A DNA stretch of 41,148 bases from contig CALVHS010000054.1 of the NCBI GenBank assembly GCA_944328665.1, positions 1 to 41,148 of the forward strand. The letters run 5' to 3'. The translations under genes were made by a program, and so were the position numbers. Positions 20,106-27,404 of this stretch are shown one piece after another. Numbering within the stretch: position 1 is the stretch's first letter; the number at the start of each line of letters is the position of its first letter. The notes below the pieces were generated by a model. The model saw only the letters and a list, made by a program, of their open reading frames with translations, ran no database searches and was not told where the DNA came from. This stretch comes from an uncultured Clostridia bacterium (GTDB lineage Bacteria > Bacillota > Clostridia > Christensenellales > Borkfalkiaceae).

Positions 20106-21023
20106 ATGGATAAGACGGACAGCGAACTGTTAGAGACGATCGCGGGGCTGCATGACATACCAGAAGGCAGCTTCAACATCCGCAAAAACGGAAAACTTTT
20201 GGCGAGAAATTCCACCGCCGACATAGAGATCGTCCCCAAAAAGGATAAGGACGGCATCGACATCATCATTAAGCCCGGGGTGGTCAATAAGTCGGTGCAT
20301 ATCCCCGTCCTGTTGACGGTGGGCGATTTTCGCGAGACGGTGTATAACGATTTTTATATCGGCGAGGGGGCGGATGTGACGATCGTCGCGGGCTGCGGCA
20401 TCCACAACGACGCCTGCGGCGACGCCGAGCACGACGGCATCCATTCCTTTTATTTGGAAAAGAATGCCAAGGTCAAATACGTCGAGCGGCACTATGCCGC
20501 GGGCGACGGTACGGGAAAAAAGAGTTTTGATCCCGTCACGAACATTTATTGCAAGGAAAATGCCTGTTTTGTGATGGAGTCCACCCAGCTGGGCGGGGTG
20601 ACAAGCACCGACCGCAAGACGTATGCCCGCCTCGGCAAGCGCGCGCAGCTGATCGTCAAGGAAAAGATCCTCACCGACGGAGAAGAGCGCGCCGTGACCG
20701 ACTTCAAGGTGGAACTGGAAGGGGAGCACAGCCGCGCGGATATCGTCAGCCGCAACGTTGCCAAGGGCAAGTCCGTGCAGAGTTTCGGTTCCGATCTGAT
20801 CGGCAAGAGCGAGTGCTTCGGCCACGTCGAGTGCGACGGCATCCTCCTCGGGGAGGCGCGCATCGTCTCCACGCCCAAGATCGACGCCGTCAGCCCGGAG
20901 GCGAGCCTCGTACACGAGGCGGCGGTCGGCAAGATCGCGGGCGAGCAGCTGCTAAAACTCATGAGTTTGGGGCTGACCGAGCAGGAGGCGGAAGACGCCG
21001 TCATAAAAGGATTTTTAAATTGA
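20106..21023 (+). CDS. sufB: Fe-S assembly scaffold SufB/SufD-like (SmsB type)
   Basis: 305 residues of the SufB/SufD beta-helix family, much shorter than classic SufB (about 470). The middle region reads AGCGIHNDACGDAEHDGIHS, and the C-terminal part has DLIGKSECFGHVECDGI and ISPEAS-like sequence followed by KIAGEQLLKLMSLGL, the usual family end. It would build the Fe-S cluster with SufC. Cys and His in the central repeat are possible ligands; I cannot assign them. The start ATG 20106 lies 8 bases after AAGGAG; another ATG at 20100 overlaps the sufC stop but is too close to the ribosome-binding site. It is translated right after sufC and ends in a GC hairpin. Confidence 0.87.
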   Translation: MDKTDSELLETIAGLHDIPEGSFNIRKNGKLLARNSTADIEIVPKKDKDGIDIIIKPGVVNKSVHIPVLLTVGDFRETVYNDFYIGEGADVTIVAGCGIHNDACGDAEHDGIHSFYLEKNAKVKYVERHYAAGDGTGKKSFDPVTNIYCKENACFVMESTQLGGVTSTDRKTYARLGKRAQLIVKEKILTDGEERAVTDFKVELEGEHSRADIVSRNVAKGKSVQSFGSDLIGKSECFGHVECDGILLGEARIVSTPKIDAVSPEASLVHEAAVGKIAGEQLLKLMSLGLTEQEAEDAVIKGFLN

Positions 21024-21030
21024 ACGATCT

Positions 21031-21060
21031 CCGCCCGCGCGCAGCGCGGGCGGATCTTTG
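21031..21060 (+). terminator. GC hairpin after sufB
   Basis: Perfect 10-bp stem (21031-21040 with 21044-21053), 3-base loop, then a weak T-rich tail (ATCTTTG). Confidence 0.65.
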
Positions 21061-21141
21061 TATCCTATTTATTCCATCGGCGGCACATACGGGACAAGGC
21101 GCGCATACACTGATGATGAGGACTTACGGAGGATAAGGCTT

Positions 21142-21906
21142 TTGAACGGGTTTATGGCGCTCCCCGTGTGGGTGCAGGCGTTGGCGGCGGTGCTCTTTAC
21201 ATATGCGATGACGGCGGCGGGGGCGTCGCTCGTGTTTTTTGTTAAAAAGCTGCCCGAACGGCTGCTCACCGCGGCGACGGGATTTGCGGCGGGCATCATG
21301 CTTGCGGCAAGTTTTTTTTCTCTGCTGCTGCCCGCGTTGGAGGGGGCGCAGGGATCGGGGAAAGGGTATGCCGCCCTCGTGACGGCGGTCGGTTTTTTGG
21401 CGGGCAGCGCGCTCATTTTGCTCTCCGGCGCCGTCTTTTGCCCGAAAGGCGGGCGGGGCGGTAAAGGCGTGATGTCCGCTGCCATGACCCTGCACAACAT
21501 CCCGGAAGGGTTTGCCGTCGGCGTGGCATTCGGTTCGGCGGCGGGGGAGGCGGGCGCGCTCGTCGCGGCGGTCATGCTCGCTGCGGGCGTCGGCATCCAA
21601 AATTTCCCCGAAGGGTTGTGCGCGGCGCTGCCGCTGCGGAAGGAGGGCGCCTCTGCGGGCAGGGCGTTTTTTGTGGGGCAGGCGACGGGCGCGGTGGAGG
21701 TGCCGGCGGGGGTGCTCGGTGCGTTGGCGGTGGGGCTGATCTCCGCACTGCTGCCGTGGGCGCTCGCCTTTTCCGCGGGTGCGATGATCGCTGCCGTCTG
21801 CTCCGAACTCATCCCTTCCGGATTTTCCGACGACAAGCCCGCTGCCGCGGTCGGCGTGGCGTTCGGCTTTGCCGTGATGATGTTTTTGGACGTTTTTCTC
21901 GGATAG
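21142..21906 (+). CDS. ZIP-family metal transporter (GufA/ZupT-like)
   Basis: 254-residue inner-membrane protein with about eight hydrophobic helices. It belongs to the ZIP family, which brings zinc or other divalent metals into the cytoplasm. The TM4 motif is MTLHNIPEGFAVG and the TM5 motif is GIQNFPEGLCAALP; both HNxPEG/QNxPEG signatures hold the metal-site residues. Gln in place of His in the second copy is common in the GufA branch. The best start is TTG 21142, 9 bases after GGAGG; the ATG at 21154 is too far away. The SDR gene follows after 37 bases, probably in the same transcript. Metal preference cannot be inferred. Confidence 0.9.
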   Translation: MNGFMALPVWVQALAAVLFTYAMTAAGASLVFFVKKLPERLLTAATGFAAGIMLAASFFSLLLPALEGAQGSGKGYAALVTAVGFLAGSALILLSGAVFCPKGGRGGKGVMSAAMTLHNIPEGFAVGVAFGSAAGEAGALVAAVMLAAGVGIQNFPEGLCAALPLRKEGASAGRAFFVGQATGAVEVPAGVLGALAVGLISALLPWALAFSAGAMIAAVCSELIPSGFSDDKPAAAVGVAFGFAVMMFLDVFLG

Positions 21907-21943
21907 TGTATAAGATCCGCGCGAAAGGGGAAAACTTCCGTAT

Positions 21944-22795
21944 ATGGAAACGATCGAGGAAAACAAGCGGGAGCCGGTGCCGGAAGAAAGGGTGGAGGCG
22001 TCCGCGTGCCGCAAGTCGGTGCTGATGGTGGGCGCGTCTTCGGGCATCGGCTATGAGATCGCCTTAAAGCTGATCGGCAGGAATTACAGCGTATCCAACA
22101 TTTCCCGCACGCCCTGCCCGCTCGGCAGGGTGGAAAATTATGCCGCGGACATTGCATCGGAGGGTTTGCTCGAACGGATGGTGCACGCCGCGTCGGAAGG
22201 GAAAGAGCTGTATGCCCTCATTTATTGCGCGGGCTGTTCGATGGCGGCGCCCATCGAATATGCACAGCCGCGCGATTATCGATATCTCTTCGAAGTCAAT
22301 TACTTCGGGGCGGTGCGCGCCATACAGGCGGCGTTGCCGCACATGAAGAAGCGTGGCGGCAGGATCGTGCTGATCAGTTCGATGGCAGGGCTGTTCCCCG
22401 CCGCGTTCGAGGGGTTTTACTCCTGTTCGAAAGCGGCGCTCGATATGCTCGCCAAAAGTGCGGACATCGAGTTGTCGCCCTTCGGCATCCAGGTGACGAG
22501 CGTCCAGCCGGGCGGCACATCTACGGGGTTTACATTTAAAAGAAAGGTTTACCCCCGCGAAGAGAGCAAGGAATATGCGGCGCGCGTGGGGAGAGCGGCT
22601 TCGGCGCTCGCCGATATGGAACAGGGCGGCATGCACGCGGGCGAAGTCGCTCGCTGCGTGGCAGATCTGTTGGCGTCAAAAAAGCAGCCGCATGAGCTGC
22701 GCTGCGGAAGCAAAAACAAATTTTTTGCGGCGGCAGGGAAGGTGCTGCCCGAACAATTCGCCCTTTATTTGAATAAAAAGGCGTATAGACAGTAA
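21944..22795 (+). CDS. Short-chain dehydrogenase/reductase (SDR), substrate unknown
   Basis: 283 residues, classical SDR. The dinucleotide motif MVGASSGIGYEIA starts near residue 28 after a short charged N-terminal extension. The catalytic Ser is in VLISSMAG and the YxxxK pair is in YSCSKAALD. CAGCSMAAPIE takes the place of the usual NNAG. SDRs reduce or oxidise small alcohols, ketones or fatty-acyl groups with NAD(P)H; nothing here fixes the substrate. The start ATG 21944 has only a distant purine-rich stretch (AAAGGGG), so a start slightly downstream is possible. It is the last gene of the ZIP unit and is followed by a clear terminator. Confidence 0.87.
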   Translation: METIEENKREPVPEERVEASACRKSVLMVGASSGIGYEIALKLIGRNYSVSNISRTPCPLGRVENYAADIASEGLLERMVHAASEGKELYALIYCAGCSMAAPIEYAQPRDYRYLFEVNYFGAVRAIQAALPHMKKRGGRIVLISSMAGLFPAAFEGFYSCSKAALDMLAKSADIELSPFGIQVTSVQPGGTSTGFTFKRKVYPREESKEYAARVGRAASALADMEQGGMHAGEVARCVADLLASKKQPHELRCGSKNKFFAAAGKVLPEQFALYLNKKAYRQ

Positions 22796-22836
22796 ATTTG
22801 CGATGTAGTATGCCTGACATGATTTATAAAAAAGAC

Positions 22837-22865
22837 GGGGAGCCGCGCGATCGGCTTCCCTTTTT
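22837..22865 (+). terminator. Intrinsic terminator after the SDR gene
   Basis: 9-bp stem with one G-T pair (22837-22845 with 22852-22860), 6-base loop, then T5. It isolates the tail-fibre-like cassette from the genes upstream. Confidence 0.88.
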
Positions 22866-22917
22866 CTCATTCGTTAAAAAATTGGCAGGCATTGCGGCGG
22901 AGCGGGCTGCATGCGTA

Positions 22918-22923
22918 TATAAT
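22918..22923 (+). promoter_or_regulatory. Possible -10 of the tail-fibre-like cassette
   Basis: TATAAT at 22918-22923 lies between the terminator and the first cassette gene. No good -35 is at the right distance (TTGCGG at 22892-22897 would need a 20-bp spacer), so the promoter is weak or needs an activator. Confidence 0.45.
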
Positions 22924-22972
22924 GTAGGTGTAGGCGCCTTCCGTATCCGTGCGCGGCGGGCGTTTGCGCGAA

Positions 22973-22994
22973 GCGCGGCAGCGGCATGCCGCGC
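22973..22994 (+). promoter_or_regulatory. Leader hairpin just before the cassette ribosome-binding site
   Basis: A perfect 8-bp stem of GCGCGGCA and TGCCGCGC (22973-22980 with 22987-22994) with a 6-base loop ends 3 bases before the AAGGAGG at 22998-23004. It may protect the mRNA 5' end or influence translation. Confidence 0.5.
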
Positions 22995-23012
22995 TGCAAG
23001 GAGGAAACGCAT

Positions 23013-24419
23013 TTGATATTTTTTGCCGGAAATGACGGCACGATCCTGAAAGGCATCCCCGAAGCCGTTTATCAAGGGGCGGCAAACGCCAACACCGTTT
23101 ACCTGATCGCCCCGTTTGCGGCGGGGACGCAGGCGTCCGTCTCCTTTCGCCTTCCCGACGGGGAAAATTATCCGCCGTCCGGGCCCGCCGTGATGCGGGA
23201 ACAGGGCGCGATCGGCGGGGTGGTCGATCCCGTCACGGGCGGCGCGTTTTCGGGCTGGGTATACGATCTTCCCGGCCCGATCGCCGCGCGGTACGGTAAG
23301 GTGCTTGTGCAATTTTATTTTACGAACGGTACGGGGCAGGTGGCGGCAACTTCGGTGGCGTCCTTTGTCGTGGGGCAGGGCGTACAGGCAGAATTGCCGG
23401 AAACACCCGACGAGGAGACGTATACCGCCATCCTCGCCCGCGTCGCCGCCCTGCAATCGCAGTTGGATAACGGTTTTTATTGCGCGCGTTCCGTCTATGC
23501 ATGGAACGCCGCCTATACATACGGCGCCGACGAACTGGCGTTTTACGCCGCCGACGGGAGGCGCGCCTTCGTCCGTTCCCGAAAGAGCGGCAACGTGGGC
23601 CGCCCGCCCTACGGCGATGCGGGCGTCGTCGATGCGGAATGGTGGGAAGAGGTGGCGGACATCGCGCAGGCGGCGTCGGCGGCGGTTTCCGCCGCGGAGG
23701 CGTCGGAAAGTGCGTCCGCCTTTGCGGGCGACGCGGAAGGGAGCGCGGAAGAGGCGCGGCAGAGCGCGGAAGAGGCGCAGGAATATGCCGAGATCGCCAA
23801 GCGGTATGCGGAGATCGGCATCCGCCTGAACGCCGATTACGGCTCGGTCGCCGAACTGCCCGCCGTGGGCAGCCCGGAATATATCTATCTGATCCCCGCG
23901 GGGAGCGGCGCCTTCGATCAGTATATCTGGTCGTCGGACGCACAGGCATATAAAAAGATCGGTTCGACCGCTTTCGACGCGGATGGATTCGCGCGGGAAG
24001 ACGGGACGTATCCGGAAATGACGGTGGGCAGTGCGCAGGAAGCGGGCAGCGCCGCCGTCGCGGGCAAACTGACGCATGCGCTGACCATACAAAGCGGTGA
24101 CGGATCCGTCACCTTTGACGGGTCGGCGGCAAAGACGGTCACGGTCGGAAGCGGCTCTGCCGAGCCGGACGGGACATATCCGGAAATGACGGTGGGCAGC
24201 GCCGCCGTCGCGGACAAACTCGCGCACGCGCTGACGGTGACGGGAGGGGACGGCTCGGTCGTGTTCGACGGTTCCGCCGCCGTGACGGTCACCCTCTCCG
24301 CGGACATCGAGTGGGCGACGGATGCGGAGGTAACGGCGCTGTTCGGCTCTTCCCTGGCGCCGTCGGTGAGCACGGAAGAGAATGCCGCCGGCGGCACGAC
24401 ATACAGCATTACCTTATAA
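23013..24419 (+). CDS. Phage tail-fibre/baseplate-like protein with internal repeats
   Basis: 468 residues, start TTG 23013 (8 bases after a perfect AAGGAGG). Residues 1-130 resemble the BppU-type N-terminal beta-sandwich of Firmicute phage baseplate proteins (FRLPDGENYPPSG). A short coiled coil follows, then a carbohydrate-binding-like module with YAWNAAYTYGADELAFY and a final EWWEEV. An Ala/Glu-rich coiled coil comes next (about 215-270). The segment PEYIYLIPAGSGAFDQYIW and KKIGSTAFD is typical of tail fibres. Two repeats beginning DGTYPEMTVGSA (residues 330 and 386) and ending FDGSAA-TVT complete it. Such repeats build trimeric beta-structured shafts. First of four similar genes; no capsid, tail-tube, lysis or integrase gene is nearby. 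Receptor binding is inference. Confidence 0.72.
   Translation: MIFFAGNDGTILKGIPEAVYQGAANANTVYLIAPFAAGTQASVSFRLPDGENYPPSGPAVMREQGAIGGVVDPVTGGAFSGWVYDLPGPIAARYGKVLVQFYFTNGTGQVAATSVASFVVGQGVQAELPETPDEETYTAILARVAALQSQLDNGFYCARSVYAWNAAYTYGADELAFYAADGRRAFVRSRKSGNVGRPPYGDAGVVDAEWWEEVADIAQAASAAVSAAEASESASAFAGDAEGSAEEARQSAEEAQEYAEIAKRYAEIGIRLNADYGSVAELPAVGSPEYIYLIPAGSGAFDQYIWSSDAQAYKKIGSTAFDADGFAREDGTYPEMTVGSAQEAGSAAVAGKLTHALTIQSGDGSVTFDGSAAKTVTVGSGSAEPDGTYPEMTVGSAAVADKLAHALTVTGGDGSVVFDGSAAVTVTLSADIEWATDAEVTALFGSSLAPSVSTEENAAGGTTYSITL
24000..24199 (+). repeat. Two-copy direct repeat within the tail-fibre-like gene
   Basis: Bases 24000-24031 and 24168-24199 agree at all but one position (period 168). 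Similarity continues after an 18-base difference into the GCCGCCGTCGCGG...AAACT segment. Each copy encodes DGTYPEMTVGSA, a tail-shaft-like unit. Confidence 0.8.
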
Positions 24420-24429
24420 GGAGGGCGTT

Positions 24430-25017
24430 GTGTTTACAAAAAATTATAAGATCTTTGAAATTTCCAACAAGCTGGGCTATAACGTATATTGGCAGACGAC
24501 GGACAATTCGCAATCGGACTATGTGCGTTACGAACTCGTCGCCTCGCCGAAAGATATCGACGGGAACGAAAATTACGCCAAGGTGGACAACTACGGATAT
24601 TCGACGGCGGAAGATGTCGTCTGCTGGCTGAATCAGAACATGCCTTCCAACATGAGCAATAACTACAGTTTTATGCTGTTCGGCAGCGGCACGACGCCTC
24701 CGACCATCGACGATTACAAGATGGAGGCGCCGCTCGATACGGACGATATCCAATATGTTTCGCAGTCGGTGGCGGCGTCCGTCAACAGCGAAACGGATAC
24801 CTATGAGATGATCTTTACAAACACGCTGCGCAACATGACGGATACGGATATCGTCATCCGCGAAGTCGGTTATGTCAAGGGCGTCCAGACGCTGAAGACC
24901 GCCGAAGACGTGAGCAAGAGCAATCTGCATTTTCTTTTCTGGCGCGAGGTATTGGCGGCGCCGATCACGATCGCCGCAGGGGCAGCCAAGACGGTCACGA
25001 CCGTCCTCTCGTTTTGA
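24430..25017 (+). CDS. Tail-associated structural protein, phage-like (second cassette gene)
   Basis: 195 residues; GTG 24430 follows AAGGAGGG by 4-5 bases. No named domain is recognised with certainty. The C-terminal third, NTLRNMTDTDIVIREVGYVKGV then HFLFWREVL and ITIAAGAAKTVTTVLSF, follows the pattern of Firmicute phage tail proteins in which a beta-domain ends in such a strand. The N-terminal half is rich in Asn, Tyr and Asp and lacks a signal peptide or membrane segment. It starts 10 bases after the first gene and is followed 12 bases later by the third, so the four genes are one operon. Phage origin is inferred from sequence style and context. Confidence 0.6.
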   Translation: MFTKNYKIFEISNKLGYNVYWQTTDNSQSDYVRYELVASPKDIDGNENYAKVDNYGYSTAEDVVCWLNQNMPSNMSNNYSFMLFGSGTTPPTIDDYKMEAPLDTDDIQYVSQSVAASVNSETDTYEMIFTNTLRNMTDTDIVIREVGYVKGVQTLKTAEDVSKSNLHFLFWREVLAAPITIAAGAAKTVTTVLSF

Positions 25018-25029
25018 GGAGGGGTGCCT

Positions 25030-25332
25030 ATGGCGGTCAATAAGGTGATCCTCGACGGCGAGATCCTCGTCGACCTCACGGGCGATACCGCGGCGGAGGC
25101 GGACGTCGCCGCGGGGAAATTGTTCCACCTGCCCGACGGAACGCTGGCGGCGGGAACGGGCACGGGCGGGGGAGGAGGAAGCGGCGAGGGAAAATATTTT
25201 TCCTATACCGTGATCGGCTATCCCGCGATCGGCAGCAAAACTTTTCTCGAACACGCGCAATATATCGCCCGGCTCGCCTTCGGGGTGCCCGTCCCGCAGG
25301 CGGAGATCACGGCGGCGGACGCGTCCGTATGA
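25030..25332 (+). CDS. Small tail-fibre-like protein (third cassette gene)
   Basis: 100 residues; ATG 25030 lies about 6 bases after GAGGAGGGG. The N-terminal pattern NKVILDGEILVDLTGDTA, then ADVAAGKLFHLPDGTLAAGT, is a familiar module of Firmicute phage tail and fibre proteins (a K-V-x-x-x-G-x-x-L-x-D-L-T-x-D-T motif with an ADV-x-x-GK-x-x-H unit). A Gly-rich hinge (TGTGGGGGSGEG) leads to a short C-terminal domain. No signal peptide or membrane segment. As a single-module protein it could cap or join fibre proteins made by its neighbours. Confidence 0.65.
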   Translation: MAVNKVILDGEILVDLTGDTAAEADVAAGKLFHLPDGTLAAGTGTGGGGGSGEGKYFSYTVIGYPAIGSKTFLEHAQYIARLAFGVPVPQAEITAADASV

Positions 25333-25344
25333 TCGGAGGTACAT

Positions 25345-26067
25345 ATGTCGGAAGCAAACAACGATAAGGCAATTTCTCTCGCCAACCTCGCCGCCTTTAA
25401 GGGGATGTGCGACGCCGCCTATTTGGCGAAGGCGGGCGAGGGCGCGGCGGAAGTGGAGCGCCTCATGCGCTTTGTCAATGAAAACGGCGTCTATGTCAAT
25501 ACGGAAGATCCCGATTATTCGGGCACGGACACAAAATATAAAAGCTATTCCATCGAAGGGAATTATGCGGGCGATTCGCCCTTCAAGCTGTATTTCCCGT
25601 ACCTGTTCCCGAGCGCGACGATCGCCGTGGATAAGGGGAATTATCCCGACATGACGGCGGGCAAAGTGGGGCACAAGCTGACCATTATTGCGGGCGGCGC
25701 GACGGTCGAGTACGACGGTTCCGCGGCAAAGACGGTCGACCTCTCCGCGGCGTCGCCCGCGTCTGCCTCCGCGGCGCGCGCGCTTTCCGCGCCCGCGGCC
25801 GTAAGCGGTTCTGCCGCGGCGGGACACTGCGTGCAGGCGGACGGCGGCTTTTTGGCGGGCGGGACGGCGTATGCCGTCTTGGCGGACGGGAGCGTGCAGA
25901 GCCTTCCGCAAGGGCGGCTCTGCGGCGTGACGGGGCTGTATATCACCCGAAAAGGGGGCGCGCCGTATGTGATGACGGGCGGGGTCAAAGTGCTGTCTGT
26001 CCCCGCGGGCGGCGACGTGTACGACATCGTCGTGGCTGCGGAGGATATGATATTATCGGCGCAGTGA
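25345..26067 (+). CDS. Tail-fibre-like protein sharing the shaft repeat (fourth cassette gene)
   Basis: 240 residues; ATG 25345 follows GGAGG by 5 bases. The start SEANNDKAISLANLAAFK resembles the N-terminal attachment segment of many phage fibre proteins. A single repeat, GNYPDMTAGKVGHKLTI then YDGSAAKTVDLSAA, matches the shaft repeats of the first cassette gene. An Ala/Ser-rich stretch and a C-terminal beta-rich domain (GGTAYAVLADGSVQSLPQG...) follow. Shared repeat units suggest the two proteins pack or evolved together. No signal peptide. Last gene of the cassette; no terminator is visible before the next gene 135 bases on. Confidence 0.65.
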   Translation: MSEANNDKAISLANLAAFKGMCDAAYLAKAGEGAAEVERLMRFVNENGVYVNTEDPDYSGTDTKYKSYSIEGNYAGDSPFKLYFPYLFPSATIAVDKGNYPDMTAGKVGHKLTIIAGGATVEYDGSAAKTVDLSAASPASASAARALSAPAAVSGSAAAGHCVQADGGFLAGGTAYAVLADGSVQSLPQGRLCGVTGLYITRKGGAPYVMTGGVKVLSVPAGGDVYDIVVAAEDMILSAQ

Positions 26068-26102
26068 GCAACAAACTTCTCTCTTAAAAAGATATGAGAT
26101 CG

Positions 26103-26131
26103 TTTGCATAGTATTTCGTCACGCATAAAAT
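26103..26131 (+). promoter_or_regulatory. Possible promoter of the DUF378 gene
   Basis: TTTGCA (26103-26108), 17-bp spacer, TAAAAT (26126-26131). Plausible but not strong. Confidence 0.5.
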
Positions 26132-26202
26132 GCAGATCATTTTGTCGCCCGCCGCATAAATCGCGCCGTTTCGGGCATGATAAGGGAAGGAGGTAACGCA
26201 TC

Positions 26203-26436
26203 ATGATCATTGCGAATCTAATCTCTTATATCCTTGTTCTGCTTGGGGCAGTCAACTGGGGATTGTACGGGATCTTTAACTTCAATCTCGTTTCTGCCGT
26301 CTTTATGGGGGACAGGAGCGTCGGGGCGATCGTCACGTATTGTATCATCGCGGCGGCTGCGATCTGGCTGATCGTCTACACGGTGTTCGCCAACGGCATC
26401 CTGCGCTTTACGGGAAGGCGCGACGACCGCGCTTAA
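26203..26436 (+). CDS. DUF378 small membrane protein
   Basis: 77 residues with two membrane helices. The N-terminal ILVLLGAVNWGLYGIFNFNLV is the DUF378 family mark (B. subtilis YuzA-like); function unknown. ATG 26203 follows AAGGAGG by 9 bases. It lies between the tail-fibre-like cassette and the ABC operon, with its own likely promoter and a strong terminator. Small two-helix proteins next to phage genes can be holins, but the family match makes an ordinary cellular membrane protein more likely. Confidence 0.85.
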   Translation: MIIANLISYILVLLGAVNWGLYGIFNFNLVSAVFMGDRSVGAIVTYCIIAAAAIWLIVYTVFANGILRFTGRRDDRA

Positions 26437-26447
26437 AGCGCCGCGGC

Positions 26448-26480
26448 AAGGGGGAGAGATCTCGGTCTCTCCCTTTTTTT
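26448..26480 (+). terminator. Intrinsic terminator after the DUF378 gene
   Basis: 8-bp stem (26452-26459 with 26466-26473), 6-base loop, T7 tract. Confidence 0.9.
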
Positions 26481-26538
26481 GTTGCTTTCGTGAAAAGTCT
26501 GTGGCAAAAATTTTTACCTGTTTTTTATGATCTGACCG

Positions 26539-26567
26539 TTGACAAAGGGGGCGCCGGAGCATATAAT
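26539..26567 (+). promoter_or_regulatory. Perfect-consensus sigma-A promoter of the ABC-MarR-DtxR operon
   Basis: TTGACA (26539-26544), 17-bp spacer, TATAAT (26562-26567). A promoter this strong would normally need a repressor; a large palindrome begins 4 bases downstream. Confidence 0.93.
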
Positions 26568-26571
26568 AGAG

Positions 26572-26604
26572 GTGATAAAAGTTATCGGTGGTAACTATTA
26601 TCAC
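26572..26604. promoter_or_regulatory. 33-bp palindromic operator, probably for the operon's MarR protein
   Basis: Nested inverted repeat centred on 26588. Outer arms are GTGATAA and TTATCAC; inner arms are AGTTA and TAACT. Mismatches are few. It covers the transcription start region, so a bound dimer would block the promoter. A smaller palindrome, GTCA-TAT-TGAC, follows at 26609-26619. The operon encodes a MarR regulator and a DtxR regulator; size and position fit MarR best. Confidence 0.7.
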
Positions 26605-26672
26605 TATTGTCATATTGACCCGTTCGCTGTCATGTCGGCTTGTGACGGGCAATGACGGAGGAGGGCCGTATC

Positions 26673-27374
26673 ATGAGTTTTATCGAGTTCAAGGACGTGA
26701 GCAGGCATTTTATGATGGGCGACAACGTCATCAAAGCGGCGGACGGCATCAATTTTACCATTGAAAAGGGGGAGTTCTGTGTCATAGTGGGCCCGAGCGG
26801 TGCGGGCAAGACGACCGTTTTGAACATGCTCGGCGGTATGGACAAGGTGACGAGCGGCGAGATCTGCGTCAACGGGGTCAAGATCAGTTCTTATACGGAA
26901 AAGCAGCTCACGCTGTACCGCCGTTACCGCGTCGGCTTCGTCTTTCAGTTTTATAATCTCATCCAGAACCTGACGGCGATCGAAAACGTGGAGATCGCTT
27001 CCGAGATCTGCAAAGATCCGTTGGACGCCGCCAAGACGCTGGAAAAGGTCGGGCTCTCCGCGAGGATGCGCAACTTTCCCGCGCAGCTTTCGGGGGGCGA
27101 GCAGCAGCGCGTCTCCATCGCGCGAGCCATCGCCAAAAATCCTAAGATGCTCCTCTGCGACGAGCCGACGGGCGCGCTCGACTACGAGACTGGCAAAAAC
27201 ATCCTGCGGCTGCTGCACGATTTCTGCCGCGAGTACGAAAAGACCGTCATCGTCATCACGCATAACCAGGCGTTTACGCGTATGGCAGACCGCGTCATCC
27301 ACATCAAAAACGGCAGAGTCTCTGCCGAAGAGGTCAACGAACATCCCGAGGACATCGCGTCTATCGAGTGGTGA
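26673..27374 (+). CDS. ABC transporter ATP-binding protein (MacB/LolD type)
   Basis: 233 residues. Walker A is GPSGAGKTT, the Q-loop is FVFQFYNL, the signature is LSGGEQQR, Walker B is [12 protein letters not shown], and the switch His is in ITHNQA. Sequence style is that of the ATPases that pair with FtsX-type permeases to export peptides, antibiotics or lipids, or to transmit force across the membrane. ATG 26673 follows GGAGGAGGG by 7 bases; an ATG at 26652 in the same frame lacks a ribosome-binding site. The large permease begins 30 bases downstream, so the two form one transporter under the palindromic operator. Confidence 0.93.
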   Translation: MSFIEFKDVSRHFMMGDNVIKAADGINFTIEKGEFCVIVGPSGAGKTTVLNMLGGMDKVTSGEICVNGVKISSYTEKQLTLYRRYRVGFVFQFYNLIQNLTAIENVEIASEICKDPLDAAKTLEKVGLSARMRNFPAQLSGGEQQRVSIARAIAKNPKMLLCDEPTGALDYETGKNILRLLHDFCREYEKTVIVITHNQAFTRMADRVIHIKNGRVSAEEVNEHPEDIASIEW

Positions 27375-27404
27375 GCGGCGGCATCGCGGCGAAGGAGGCG
27401 GCGC

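Noticed and set aside
23013..26067. Diversity-generating retroelement target or CRISPR array in the tail-fibre-like region
   Set aside because: No reverse transcriptase, template repeat or regularly spaced repeats were seen; the repeats are two coding shaft units.
26203..26436. DUF378 protein as the holin of a phage remnant
   Set aside because: The N-terminal motif matches the cellular DUF378 family, there is no endolysin, and it has its own terminator and likely promoter.
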